Shown here: positions 24,436 through 33,529 of the stretch, piece after piece | Layout of the letters: the number at the start of each line of letters is the position of its first letter | Numbering within the stretch: position 1 is the stretch's first letter | The notes under the pieces: generated by a model | What the model was told of the DNA's origin: nothing | What the model saw: the letters and a program-made list of their open reading frames with translations, nothing else | Database searches by the model: none | From: an uncultured Megasphaera sp. | Lineage (GTDB): Bacteria > Bacillota > Negativicutes > Veillonellales > Megasphaeraceae | Length of the DNA: 57,640 bases | Direction of reading: 5' to 3' | Assembly (NCBI GenBank): GCA_900554215.1 | Contig: USGG01000006.1 | Coordinates: forward strand, 1-57,640 | Made by a program: the position numbers and the translations under genes

Positions 24436-25462
24436 TATCTGCCTCCTTTACGATGTCCGTATATGTCTCCCAGACCCTGTCGACGGATATCTGCTTCATG
24501 CAGTCCGGGTCGTCGACGAGGGGCTGCTCCTGCGTCGCCGCCGACGTAGGTGAAATAATCATATGGATGTATTCGCTGCGGGCGCCGCCGTACGGCCCCG
24601 TCCGGTCCGGACAGGTCGGGCCAAACAGAGCAATCAGCTCCTTCTTCAGGGCATTGGCAATATGCAGCGGCCCCGTATCGGCACTGATGTACAGACGGGA
24701 CATGGCAATAGCCGCCATGAGCTCGCGTAAACTGGTCTTTCCCGTATAATCAAACAGACGCGGCGACGCAACGCCTTCGGCAATGGCCCTCCCCTTCGGC
24801 ACATCGTCGCCGCTGCCCAACAGGACGACGTTCATGCCACCTTGGACGACACGGCGCAGAAGCTCCTGCCAATACGGAACAGGCCATTCCTTTACGTCCC
24901 ACCGCGCGCCGGGCACGACGGCAATATAAGGGCCCGTCATGCCATCGGCAGCAAATCGCCCTGCAAGCGACGCTTTTTCCGCGTCGACAGACGGAAGAGG
25001 AAATTCGACGCCGTCTACGGCGCCGCCTAAAGCGCGTACCGTATCCAAATACCGTTCGATGACGTGATCGAATTTATGCGTCCCCGTCAGCCCTTTGCTG
25101 ACCAGAAAGCTGCCTTCGCGCATTTCCCAGTAGCCGTACTTTTCCTTCGCGCCGCTGCAGAAGGCGACGATCGCGCTTTTGGCCAGCCCCTGCAAATCGA
25201 GGCACATATCGAAATGATACTCGTGCAAGGTCCGGCGCAGCTCTTTCAAATAGGACAGCGATTTCAGCCCCTTCTTATCAATATATACGATGTCGTCGAT
25301 ATAAGGTTTGCCCGGCAAAACGGCGGAAAACTGCTTGTGCACAGCCCAGACGATGCGCGCGTCGGGGCAGTTTTCCCTCAGGGCGTACAGCGTCGGCAGC
25401 GCGTGCAGCACGTCGCCGAGAGAACTCATTTTGACGATGAGGATATTCTTATATGGTTTCAC
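24428..25462 (-). CDS. LPS heptosyltransferase, GT9 family (WaaC-like)
   Basis: Second GT9 enzyme, 344 aa, with IVKMSSLGDVLHALPTLYAL, AVVPGARWDVKEWP and YISADTGPLHIANAL plus ALFGPTCPDRTGPYG, closer in motif style to heptosyltransferase I (first heptose onto Kdo). It overlaps gmhB by 14 bp and its partner by 8 bp, so the genes are translationally coupled. Confidence 0.9.
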   Translation of the reverse strand: MKPYKNILIVKMSSLGDVLHALPTLYALRENCPDARIVWAVHKQFSAVLPGKPYIDDIVYIDKKGLKSLSYLKELRRTLHEYHFDMCLDLQGLAKSAIVAFCSGAKEKYGYWEMREGSFLVSKGLTGTHKFDHVIERYLDTVRALGGAVDGVEFPLPSVDAEKASLAGRFAADGMTGPYIAVVPGARWDVKEWPVPYWQELLRRVVQGGMNVVLLGSGDDVPKGRAIAEGVASPRLFDYTGKTSLRELMAAIAMSRLYISADTGPLHIANALKKELIALFGPTCPDRTGPYGGARSEYIHMIISPTSAATQEQPLVDDPDCMKQISVDRVWETYTDIVKEADND

Positions 25463-25970
25463 GGCATTTCCCTTCTTTTACGATCTTTCGGACAAAATCG
25501 AGCAGAGAACCGCCTTCAAATAAATACGACGGCACGCCGGCCCGTTCGCCGCACTCCACGTCGCGGGACATATCGCCGATCATAACCGACGAAGCCAGGT
25601 CAATATCCCAATCGGCTGCCGCCTGCAAAATCATGCCCGGCGCAGGCTTGCGCCAATCGCTCTTTTTATCGTACGCCTTGACAGGCGCGCCTTCTAAATA
25701 CGGGCAGTAATACACCGCCATGACCTTGCCGCCGGCTTCTTCAATCTGCCGGCACATCCAGTCGTGAAGGCGCCGCACGTCTTCTTCCGTATAATAGCCG
25801 CGGGCAACGCCGCTCTGGTTCGTCACGACGACGACGTCGTAGCCTTCCTTCGTCAGCCAGGCGACGGCTTCCTTCGCTCCGTCAATCCATTCAAACTCTT
25901 CCACGCGGCTTAAATAGCCCTTGTCGACATTGAGGACGCCGTCGCGGTCAAAAAACACGGCCTTTCTCAT
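25449..25970 (-). CDS. gmhB: D-glycero-D-manno-heptose-1,7-bisphosphate 7-phosphatase
   Basis: HAD-superfamily phosphatase removing the 7-phosphate before adenylylation. The 173 aa include FFDRDGVLNVDKGYL (nucleophile Asp in DRDG), VVTNQSG and the zinc-loop-like CPYLEGAPVKAYDKKSDWRKPAPGM region (shown in part), ending in GDMSRDVECGERAG. Overlaps hldD by 4 bp (ATGA-type) and the heptosyltransferase by 14 bp. Confidence 0.92.
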   Translation of the reverse strand: MRKAVFFDRDGVLNVDKGYLSRVEEFEWIDGAKEAVAWLTKEGYDVVVVTNQSGVARGYYTEEDVRRLHDWMCRQIEEAGGKVMAVYYCPYLEGAPVKAYDKKSDWRKPAPGMILQAAADWDIDLASSVMIGDMSRDVECGERAGVPSYLFEGGSLLDFVRKIVKEGKCRETI

Positions 25971-26932
25971 TCGTAATACCCGCCGCTCTTTTCGAGGATG
26001 CTGCAGTATTCCTTTACCGCTTCGCCGAGAAGGGTAAAGCCCCGGTCATAGCCGGCCTTCATCAGCTTCTGCGTATCAGCTTGGGTATAGCTCTGATATT
26101 TTCCCTTAAGGACTTCCGGGAAGGGGACGTACTCGATATGCCCTTTGCCGCAGTAATCAATGATGCCCTGGACAAATTCGTTGAACGTATGGCCTACGCC
26201 AGTGCCGCAGTTGTAAATGCCCGACAGCTCCGGATGTTCCCAGAAATAAAATACGACGTTGACGACGTCTTTGACGTAGATAAAATCGCGAATCTGGCCG
26301 CCGTCTTCATAGCCCGCCGTACCGGCAAACAAGGTGATTTTGCCCGTTTCCTGCAGCTCGTTGTATTTTTGGAAAATAAGGGACGCCATGCGGTCCTTGT
26401 GATTTTCCTGAGGCCCAAAGACGTTGAAGTACCGGAAGCCTACGATCTGGCTCTTCGCCAAGGGCATGACGCGACGGACGAAGCGGTCGAACTGCAGCTT
26501 GGAATAGGCGTAGGGATTGAGAGCCTGCTCGCACTGTGGTTCTTCGCGGAAGCCGTTCTTGCCGCTGCCGTAGGTCGACGCCGACGATGCGTATAGGAAG
26601 GGAATCTTGCGCTGCATGCAATAGCGCAGCAGGTTCTTGCTGCCTTCGTAATTGTTCTTCATCATGTAGCGGCCGTCGTAGTTCATCGTATCGGAGCAGG
26701 CTCCTTCATGGAATACGACGTCAATATAGCCGCAGTTAAAGGTATCGTCGGCCATCTGCATGTCGAAATCTTCATAGTCCATGTAATCGTAGAACGAAAG
26801 GCCCTGAAGATTGCGGCATTTGCGTCCGTCCGTCAAATCGTCGACGATGAGGATATCGTCGATTCCCCGGTTATTCAGTTGTTTTACTATATTGCTGCCG
26901 ATAAATCCGGCGCCGCCTGTTACGATTTTCAT
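25967..26932 (-). CDS. hldD: ADP-glyceromanno-heptose 6-epimerase
   Basis: Converts ADP-D,D-heptose to ADP-L,D-heptose, the donor for LPS inner core. The 321 aa SDR enzyme begins VTGGAGFIGSNIVKQL and carries the YAYSKLQFD catalytic Tyr/Lys pair and SASTYGSG. Starts within the end of hldE (4 bp overlap). Confidence 0.95.
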   Translation of the reverse strand: MKIVTGGAGFIGSNIVKQLNNRGIDDILIVDDLTDGRKCRNLQGLSFYDYMDYEDFDMQMADDTFNCGYIDVVFHEGACSDTMNYDGRYMMKNNYEGSKNLLRYCMQRKIPFLYASSASTYGSGKNGFREEPQCEQALNPYAYSKLQFDRFVRRVMPLAKSQIVGFRYFNVFGPQENHKDRMASLIFQKYNELQETGKITLFAGTAGYEDGGQIRDFIYVKDVVNVVFYFWEHPELSGIYNCGTGVGHTFNEFVQGIIDYCGKGHIEYVPFPEVLKGKYQSYTQADTQKLMKAGYDRGFTLLGEAVKEYCSILEKSGGYYE

Positions 26933-28410
26933 AGTTTACCCTCCTTCGCCAAAGAGGCGATTTTCTGTACTAATCCCGTCGTAGAATATCCTTCTTCAAA
27001 GGATATGATTTCTACGCGCTTTACATATTCCCTGCCGACGACCTCTTCGGCCTTATAGTCGCCGCCCTTTACGAGGATATCCGGCCGCAGCACGCTGAGC
27101 AGTTCTGCCGGCGTATCTTCCGTAAAAATGACGACTTCGTCGACGCAGCCGAGGGCGCTCAGCAATACGGCTCGGTCCTCCTCGTGGACGAGAGGGCGCG
27201 TTTCGCCTTTCAGACGCCGCACCGACGCATCGGAATTCAAGCCAACGACGAGATGCTGTCCCAGCATGGCCGCCTGCTGCAGATATAGGACGTGGCCGCG
27301 GTGCAGGATATCGAAGCAGCCGTTCGTAAAGACAACCGTTTCGCCCTGCTTCTGCCACTGCCGTATTTTTTCCGCCGTTTCTTCCCTACTCAAGGCCTTG
27401 TACGGAGCCCAGCGATTAGGATGCCATTCCTGCCACAGCTTCAGCAGCTCGCTGCGGTGAATCGGATAGGTCCCGACCTTCGTGACGACGATGCCTGCCG
27501 CCGCATTGGCAACCTGCAAGCTCGTGCGGATCGACAAATGACTGGCGATAGCCGCCAAAAACGCCGCGGCGACGGTATCGCCGGCGCCGGATACGTCGAA
27601 CACTTCCTGAGCCGTCGCCGGATTGTTCCATACCTTGCCGTCCTTGCGGATGACCGTAATCCCCTTTTCCGACCGCGTGACCATGATATGGGCGAAATTA
27701 TACTGCTCATGGAGCCTGCGCGCCGCATCCACGACGGCCTGGCCTTCGTTAGGGATCTTCTCGCCGCAGCAGTCTCCCAGCTCCTTAATATTAGGCGTCA
27801 CGAAGTCAGCGCCGTTGTACTTGTGCCAGTCGCTGCCCTTCGGGTCGACGAGGACGGGAATTCCCGCCCTGCGGGCCCGTTCGATAACGAGCTGGGACAT
27901 GCGATCCGTCAGAACGCCTTTTTTATAATCCGATAAAATCATGCCGTCCAAGCCCTGCGCGATGCGCTGGTCCAGCCAGGCCGCCAAGGCGTCTTCTTCT
28001 TCCCTTTCAAAGGGAACGGCGTCTTCAAAATCCAGCCGTACTATTTGCTGACGTGAGCCAAGGACCCGTACCTTCGTCGTCGTCACGTGGCCCTTGCGTA
28101 CGACCATCCCCGTACCGTCGATACCGGCTTCGTCCAGCAGACCGCGCAAAAGAGCGGCGTTTTCATCATCGCCGACTAAACCGGCCAAGTATACGCGGCA
28201 GTCCAAATTCGCCAGGTTGGCGGCTACGTTCGCCGCGCCTCCCAGGACCGATGAAATGCGGTTGACCTTATTGACCGGCACGGGCGCTTCCGGAGAAATG
28301 CGGTCCACGCTGCCGAAGACGTAACGGTCGACCATGATATCGCCGACGACGGCAATGCGCAGCTTCGGCAACGCGTCGTTTAAAAAGTTGTCAATATATC
28401 CTTCAGTCAT
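26929..28410 (-). CDS. hldE: Bifunctional heptose-7-phosphate kinase / heptose-1-phosphate adenylyltransferase
   Basis: Performs two steps of ADP-heptose synthesis. The 493 aa are a PfkB/ribokinase-type domain (about 10-325, with DVSGAGDTVAAAF as the catalytic loop) fused to a nucleotidyltransferase domain (about 350-493, TNGCFDILHRGHVLYL with the HxGH motif). Only 2 bp separate it from nrdR. ADP-heptose itself is also a known ALPK1 ligand in host cells; that is general knowledge, not visible here. Confidence 0.96.
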   Translation of the reverse strand: MTEGYIDNFLNDALPKLRIAVVGDIMVDRYVFGSVDRISPEAPVPVNKVNRISSVLGGAANVAANLANLDCRVYLAGLVGDDENAALLRGLLDEAGIDGTGMVVRKGHVTTTKVRVLGSRQQIVRLDFEDAVPFEREEEDALAAWLDQRIAQGLDGMILSDYKKGVLTDRMSQLVIERARRAGIPVLVDPKGSDWHKYNGADFVTPNIKELGDCCGEKIPNEGQAVVDAARRLHEQYNFAHIMVTRSEKGITVIRKDGKVWNNPATAQEVFDVSGAGDTVAAAFLAAIASHLSIRTSLQVANAAAGIVVTKVGTYPIHRSELLKLWQEWHPNRWAPYKALSREETAEKIRQWQKQGETVVFTNGCFDILHRGHVLYLQQAAMLGQHLVVGLNSDASVRRLKGETRPLVHEEDRAVLLSALGCVDEVVIFTEDTPAELLSVLRPDILVKGGDYKAEEVVGREYVKRVEIISFEEGYSTTGLVQKIASLAKEGKL

Positions 28411-28412
28411 AC

Positions 28413-28907
28413 TTACTCCTCGATGTCATGCTGTTCTTCTGCGTTTTCCTTCTTTTTCGTTCCCATCAAATGCTCCAGCTCGGCCATGAAGCTTTCCAAA
28501 TCGGCAAATTTCCGATATACCGACGCGAACCGGATATAGGCGACTTCATCAATAGACTTGAGTTCGTCCAAGACCATTTCGCCGATTTTCTCGCTCGTGA
28601 CTTCCTGAGCCAGGGAATTCCGTATATCCCGTTCTACGTGAGAAACGATGTCTTCCAGCTGCTGCCGCGTAATCATCCGCTTATTGCTGGCCCGCAGCAG
28701 GCCGTTCAGTATCTTGCTGCGGTCGAAGAGCTCGCGGCTGCCGTTGCGCTTAATGACGATGAGCGGCGATTCTTCCACCATCTCGTACGTCGTAAACCGC
28801 CGGCCGCAGCTCTGGCATTCCCGACGGCGGCGAATGGCTCTGCCGTCGTCCGTGGCCCGCGAATCGGTCACTTTTGTATCGTCATGCTTGCAAAAAGGAC
28901 ATTTCAT
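28413..28907 (-). CDS. nrdR: Transcriptional repressor NrdR
   Basis: Represses ribonucleotide reductase genes in response to nucleotide levels. The 164 aa have the zinc ribbon CPFC...CQSCGRRFTTYE (1-40) and an ATP-cone (about 50-140, VIKRNGSRELFDRSKI). AGGAGG precedes ATG 28907. It sits between ftsZ (upstream, beyond a terminator) and the heptose genes, with which it appears cotranscribed. Confidence 0.96.
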   Translation of the reverse strand: MKCPFCKHDDTKVTDSRATDDGRAIRRRRECQSCGRRFTTYEMVEESPLIVIKRNGSRELFDRSKILNGLLRASNKRMITRQQLEDIVSHVERDIRNSLAQEVTSEKIGEMVLDELKSIDEVAYIRFASVYRKFADLESFMAELEHLMGTKKKENAEEQHDIEE

Positions 28908-28950
28908 GATGTATTCCTCCTAACGCGCGCGCTGCGCGGGGAATTTTGAA

Positions 28951-28980
28951 AAAAAGCGGGTCCCTAAGGATCCGCTTTTT
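28951..28980 (-). terminator. Intrinsic terminator after ftsZ
   Basis: AAAAAGCGG-TCC pairs with GGA-CCGCTTTTT on the minus strand (one mismatch), followed by TTTTC, 10 bp past the ftsZ stop. It closes the division cluster. Confidence 0.85.
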
Positions 28981-28990
28981 ACTGTACTGC

Positions 28991-30019
28991 TTATCTCATC
29001 CACGTAGGAATTTCTACGCCGCCGGCATCTTTGGAATCTCCGGCTTTAAGTCCGCCCGCCTGTCCGAAGGAAGGAATCGAAGACGGTTCTTTGCCAAATC
29101 CAGTCGCAACAACAGTAATGCGAATCGAATCTTCCATATCCGGGTCAATAACGGAACCGAAGATGATATTGGCATCAGGATCAACAGCTTCGGCAACTTT
29201 TTCCGCCGCTTCATTGATTTCATACAAGCTGATATCCGGGCCGCCCGTGACGTTGAGCAGGATGCTCTGCGCGCCGTCGATGCCCATTTCCAGGAGCGGG
29301 CTGTGGATCGCGCTGTCGACGGCTTCGACAGCTCTGTTTTCGCCGGAGCCTACGCCAATGCCCATGATCGCTTCGCCCTGATCGGACATGATCGTCTTGA
29401 CGTCGGCAAAGTCGAGGTTGATGAGGCCCGTCGTCGTAATCAAATCGGAAATACCCTGCACGCCCTGGCGGAGAACGTCGTCGGCTACAAGGAACGCATC
29501 TTTGAGCGGCGTCTTTTTATCGATAATCTGGAGCAGCTTATCGTTCGGAATCGTGATGATCGTGTCGACCTTTTCCTTCAAATAAGCCGCGCCCTTTTCA
29601 GCCTGTTCCTTACGACGCTTGCCTTCAAAAGCAAAGGGCTTCGTTACGACGGCGACAGTCAGCGCGCCCATTTCCTTGGCGCATTCCGCTACGATAGGAG
29701 CCGCGCCCGTGCCGGTGCCGCCGCCCATGCCGGCCGTGATGAAGACCATATCGGCGCCCTGAAGGGCTTTGATGATTTCTTCCTTGCTTTCCAAAGCGGC
29801 CTGTTCGCCGACCTGAGGATTGGCGCCGGCGCCGAGGCCGCGCGTCAATTTTTCGCCGATCTGGAGCTTAACATCGGCCTGCGATACTTCCAATACCTGA
29901 TCTTCCGTATTCACGGAAATGAACTGCACGCCCTGCAGACCGCTTTCTATCATACGGTTGACGGCGTTGTTTCCGCCGCCGCCGACACCAATTACTTTTA
30001 TATTTGCAAACTCTGCCAT
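28991..30019 (-). CDS. ftsZ: Cell division protein FtsZ
   Basis: Tubulin-like GTPase forming the Z-ring. The 342 aa contain IKVIGVGGGGNNAVNRMI, the tubulin signature GGGTGTGAAP and the T7 synergy loop region NLDFADVKTIMSDQG. A short linker (about 25 residues) leads to the conserved C-terminal peptide VEIPTWMR, the docking site for membrane anchors and regulators. AGGAGG precedes ATG. ftsA, normally its upstream neighbour, is missing; a structured 180-bp gap is in its place. Confidence 0.97.
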   Translation of the reverse strand: MAEFANIKVIGVGGGGNNAVNRMIESGLQGVQFISVNTEDQVLEVSQADVKLQIGEKLTRGLGAGANPQVGEQAALESKEEIIKALQGADMVFITAGMGGGTGTGAAPIVAECAKEMGALTVAVVTKPFAFEGKRRKEQAEKGAAYLKEKVDTIITIPNDKLLQIIDKKTPLKDAFLVADDVLRQGVQGISDLITTTGLINLDFADVKTIMSDQGEAIMGIGVGSGENRAVEAVDSAIHSPLLEMGIDGAQSILLNVTGGPDISLYEINEAAEKVAEAVDPDANIIFGSVIDPDMEDSIRITVVATGFGKEPSSIPSFGQAGGLKAGDSKDAGGVEIPTWMR

Positions 30020-30127
30020 ACTTCTGTTTCCTCCTTCAAATTCGTCAGCACTGCTATATATAGATAGGATTCTATATTATTTTACACTATATCGGAAAAA
30101 TTATCTACATCTTTTTTTAAATCTTTC

Positions 30128-30190
30128 GGGCCGCTCAACGGCTCAGTTACGGGCTTTCGCCTGTCGTCAGCCCCTTTGTCGGAGCGGTCC
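30128..30190 (-). other. Structured RNA element between ftsQ and ftsZ
   Basis: The minus strand folds into a 63-nt irregular hairpin: GGACCGCTC/GAGCGGCCC at the base (one mismatch), GGCU/AGCC, ACG/CGU and a GGC-GAAA-GCC tip with a GNRA tetraloop. It begins 10 bp past the ftsQ stop. No U-tract follows (GAAAGATTTAAA), so ordinary termination is doubtful; it may be a processing site or ftsZ leader. Confidence 0.5.
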
Positions 30191-30199
30191 GGCATCTGG

Positions 30200-31150
30200 T
30201 TACTTACTCTTGACGGCCGGAGCGCCGGGCGTCGTGTCAATATATTGAACCAGCAAATGGTTACTGTCTACTTCCCTCAGCAGTTCGTCGGTAATGGCCG
30301 CCCGTTCGACGGGCTTATCGCCCTTGCCCAGGTGAACGGGCAGCGAGTCCGTCGTATAGGCAATGATATTGTCCGGATTGCCTACGTTGATTTCAGCCAT
30401 ATGCTTCAATACGTCCGGCGGCAAATTCTGCAAATACTCTAAGCCGGCACGCAGGGCGGGATCGGCTATGGTATCTCCCAGCAGCAGCGTATCGACTTTT
30501 TTCCCGGTCATAATCGGTACGGATACGCCCTGTATCTGCGGCTCTAACTCTATGACGACGCCGTCCTTATCTACATAGGCAAAGCCGTACATCGTCATGA
30601 CGATAGCTGCCGCCTTCCGCTCGGTCAGCGTCACCTGTATCGTCGCCGGGAACTGCCGCTCTACGACGGCGCTACTGATGCGCAGATCTTTTTCCAGCCG
30701 ATCCTTCAGCTCGTCCGGCGACAGCTGCACGACGTTGACGTAGCCCGGAATGCCGCCGGCCCGGTATACATCGTCCGTCGTCAGCGTTTCATTTCCCTGA
30801 ACGACCAGCGTGCCGAAGGGAACGGCAGCGAAGCGCAGAAAAACCCACAACAGCAAGACAAACAGGACGGCGCCGACCGCCGTCAGGCGCCCCTTGCGCT
30901 TCTGCTTCCGCTTTTTCTTTATCTTCTCGCGCTTTATACGCCGCTTCCGACGACGCGTTTCTTCTTCCTGAAGCTGCTGCCGCCGTTCGGCTTCGCGCCG
31001 GTTTCCATACAGATCATCCAGCGGATCGTGCGCCAAATGTGGCGGCACGAACACGTCGCTCGTATGCTTAAGCGCCGCTGCGCCATCGGGCTTCCGCCGC
31101 GAAGTTGTATCTGATGTAAATTGGTAATTACGATAGTTTTCTTTCTTCAT
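30200..31150 (-). CDS. ftsQ: Cell division protein FtsQ/DivIB
   Basis: Bitopic divisome protein linking FtsL/FtsB and the septal synthase. The 316 aa have a long, very basic cytoplasmic region (about 1-87, RRRKRRIKREKIKKKRKQKR cluster), one membrane helix (89-108) and an extracytoplasmic POTRA domain (about 111-180, FGTLVVQGNETLTTDDVYRA) plus a beta domain. Overall identity is judged from position in the dcw cluster and this layout. Confidence 0.88.
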   Translation of the reverse strand: MKKENYRNYQFTSDTTSRRKPDGAAALKHTSDVFVPPHLAHDPLDDLYGNRREAERRQQLQEEETRRRKRRIKREKIKKKRKQKRKGRLTAVGAVLFVLLLWVFLRFAAVPFGTLVVQGNETLTTDDVYRAGGIPGYVNVVQLSPDELKDRLEKDLRISSAVVERQFPATIQVTLTERKAAAIVMTMYGFAYVDKDGVVIELEPQIQGVSVPIMTGKKVDTLLLGDTIADPALRAGLEYLQNLPPDVLKHMAEINVGNPDNIIAYTTDSLPVHLGKGDKPVERAAITDELLREVDSNHLLVQYIDTTPGAPAVKSK

Positions 31151-31174
31151 GCTGCATCCTAACGTACCGTGCGG

Positions 31175-32125
31175 TTAAAACTTGCCGACAGAGGCTTCCA
31201 ATAAAATTTTTTCGCACAAGTCTTCAAAGGACAATCCCATCGCGATAGCCGCATCAGGCACGAGGCTCGTCGCCGTCATGCCGGGCACGGTATTGATTTC
31301 CAGGACAAAGGGTTCTCCCTGGCTGTTCGTCATGATGTCGACGCGGGCGACGCCGCTGCACTGGCACAGATGGAAAACCTGCAGGGCTAAGTCCTGCATT
31401 TTCTTTGTCAGTTCCGGCGAAATCGGCGCCGGACAGAGGTGCTTCGTCACGCCGGGCGTATATTTCGAATAATAATCGTATCGTCCCGTGCTGGGAACGA
31501 TTTGAATCACCGGCATAGCCATGTCGTCCATGACGGCGACGGTAAATTCTTCCCCGTCGAGGAACGCTTCGGCAATGATGGCCGGGCCGTAACGGAACGC
31601 TTCGTCCAGAGCCGCCCGAATATCCGACGCGTCGCTGACGATGACCGTCCCGATCGTCGACCCCTGAGCCGACGATTTGATGACCACGGGCAGAGAAAAG
31701 CGCCGCCCAATATCATCGGCTATATAATCCAAGCCCTGGGCCGAGAAATAATAGGCGAAGGGAGCCGTCGGAATACCGGCGCCCTGAAAGGCGCATTTGC
31801 TCACGACCTTGCTCATCCCGACGGCGCTGGCCATGACGCCGGGCCCCGTATAGGGAAAACCCATCATTTCGCAAAGCCCCTGCAGCACGCCGTCTTCGCC
31901 GTACCGGCCATGCAGGGCGTTAAATACGACGTCAATGCCTTTTTCCTTAAGCGTCTCTACCAGCCGCTCCGGCACCAGTTCGATCGTCTCTACAGCGTAC
32001 CCCTTCGCCGTCAAGGCTTTGGCAATAGCCGCGCCGGTATTGCGCGATACTTCAGCTTCCGACGACGGGCCGCCGACGATAACGGCAATTTTTTTCTGTT
32101 TCATTGTTTCTATAGTAGTATTCAT
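31175..32125 (-). CDS. ddl: D-alanine--D-alanine ligase
   Basis: ATP-grasp enzyme making D-Ala-D-Ala for the wall precursor. The 316 aa include GGPSSEAEVSRNTG, ALHGRYGEDGVLQG, ATP-binding VIKSSAQGSTIG and EINTVPGMT. The Tyr in YDYYSKYTPG is the type found in D-Ala-D-Ala rather than D-Ala-D-Lac ligases (established family knowledge). It lies 10 bp after murC. Confidence 0.95.
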   Translation of the reverse strand: MNTTIETMKQKKIAVIVGGPSSEAEVSRNTGAAIAKALTAKGYAVETIELVPERLVETLKEKGIDVVFNALHGRYGEDGVLQGLCEMMGFPYTGPGVMASAVGMSKVVSKCAFQGAGIPTAPFAYYFSAQGLDYIADDIGRRFSLPVVIKSSAQGSTIGTVIVSDASDIRAALDEAFRYGPAIIAEAFLDGEEFTVAVMDDMAMPVIQIVPSTGRYDYYSKYTPGVTKHLCPAPISPELTKKMQDLALQVFHLCQCSGVARVDIMTNSQGEPFVLEINTVPGMTATSLVPDAAIAMGLSFEDLCEKILLEASVGKF

Positions 32126-32135
32126 GATTCTAATC

Positions 32136-33515
32136 TTATCCTTTTGCCTCCGCCAAGTATTGTTCTCCTACTTTATAAATGTCTCCGGCTCCCATCGTGA
32201 TGATTAAATCCAGCGGCCGGGCATGTTCTTTCAAATATGTGACGACGTCTTCCGTGCGGGGAATATAGATGACGTCCTGACCGGTCTTTTCGCGGACCTT
32301 ATCGGCAATAAGCCGGCCCGTCACGCCCGGAATAGGATCTTCACCGGCGCTGTATACGTCGGTCACAATGAGGACGTCGGCTTTAGCAAAAGCCGAGCCG
32401 TAATCTTCGAGAAGGAGCTGCGTCCGCGTATAGCGGTGCGGCTGAAACAAGCAGACGACGCGGTGCGTGCCCATGTCGCGGGCCGCCGTAAGAGTGGCGT
32501 TGATTTCCGTCGGGTGATGGGCATAATCGTCGACGACCCATACGTCGCCGGCAAAGCCCTTCGTCTGAAAGCGCCGCTTTGCACCGTGAAAATGGGACAA
32601 CGCCGAAGCCACCTGACTGAAGGAAATGCCGCAGCGCAAAGCCACAGCCGTCGTCGCCAGCGCATTGAGGACATTGTGCCGTCCCGGCACGTTCAGCATC
32701 AGTTCGCCCAGCGTCTCGCCGTGACACAGCACGTCAAAGTACAGCTTACCATGGGCATAATGGAGGTTCCGGGCCTGATAGTCCGCCTCGGCTTCGATGC
32801 CGTATGTCAAATACCGGCGATGCAGAGACGGGGCCAGACGGCGGATGTATTCGTTTTCAAAGCACAGGACAGCCATCCCCTGCTCGGCATCCAGCTTCTG
32901 TATAAACTCCTTAAAGGCTTCGACGACGTTGTCCATGGAGCCGTAATGATCCATGTGATCGGCATCGATATTGGTTACGACAGCAATATACGGCGACTGC
33001 TTCAGGAAGGTCCCGTCGCTTTCGTCGGCTTCGGCAATGACGTATTCTCCCTTGCCTAAAATCGAATTGCTGTGCAGGTAATCGACTTCGCCGCCGATGA
33101 CAATAGTCGGTTCCATATGGCTTTCTTCAAAGACCTGACCGAGCATGGACGATGTCGTCGTCTTGCCGTGCGCTCCAGCGACGGATATGCCCTTGCCCCA
33201 GGTCATGATATGTACCAGCGCGTCGGACCGGTGTATCACCGGGATATGCCTCCGCCGCGCTTCTACTACTTCCGCGTTCGTTTCACGGATTGCCGAAGAG
33301 ATGACGACAACTTCGGCATCCTGCAGATTTTCCGCCTTCTGGCCGATGCAGATGCGCGCGCCCTGTTCGGCAAATTTATCCGTAATAGCCGACCGCTTAA
33401 GGTCCGACCCCGATACGATATATCCTTTTTCTATAAAAACATTGGCTATTGCCCGCATGCCTGCGCCGGCAATGCCGATAAAATGTACCTTTCGTACGTC
33501 GTTGAGATTGACCAT
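32136..33515 (-). CDS. murC: UDP-N-acetylmuramate--L-alanine ligase
   Basis: First amino-acid addition to UDP-MurNAc. The 459 aa show VHFIGIAGAGMRAIA, the P-loop GAHGKTTTSS and the substrate region VVDDYAHHPTEI. Start ATG 33515, preceded by AAGGA; a second ATG four codons upstream touches the ribosome site and is unlikely. Confidence 0.96.
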   Translation of the reverse strand: MVNLNDVRKVHFIGIAGAGMRAIANVFIEKGYIVSGSDLKRSAITDKFAEQGARICIGQKAENLQDAEVVVISSAIRETNAEVVEARRRHIPVIHRSDALVHIMTWGKGISVAGAHGKTTTSSMLGQVFEESHMEPTIVIGGEVDYLHSNSILGKGEYVIAEADESDGTFLKQSPYIAVVTNIDADHMDHYGSMDNVVEAFKEFIQKLDAEQGMAVLCFENEYIRRLAPSLHRRYLTYGIEAEADYQARNLHYAHGKLYFDVLCHGETLGELMLNVPGRHNVLNALATTAVALRCGISFSQVASALSHFHGAKRRFQTKGFAGDVWVVDDYAHHPTEINATLTAARDMGTHRVVCLFQPHRYTRTQLLLEDYGSAFAKADVLIVTDVYSAGEDPIPGVTGRLIADKVREKTGQDVIYIPRTEDVVTYLKEHARPLDLIITMGAGDIYKVGEQYLAEAKG

Positions 33516-33529
33516 GGTCTTACACATCC

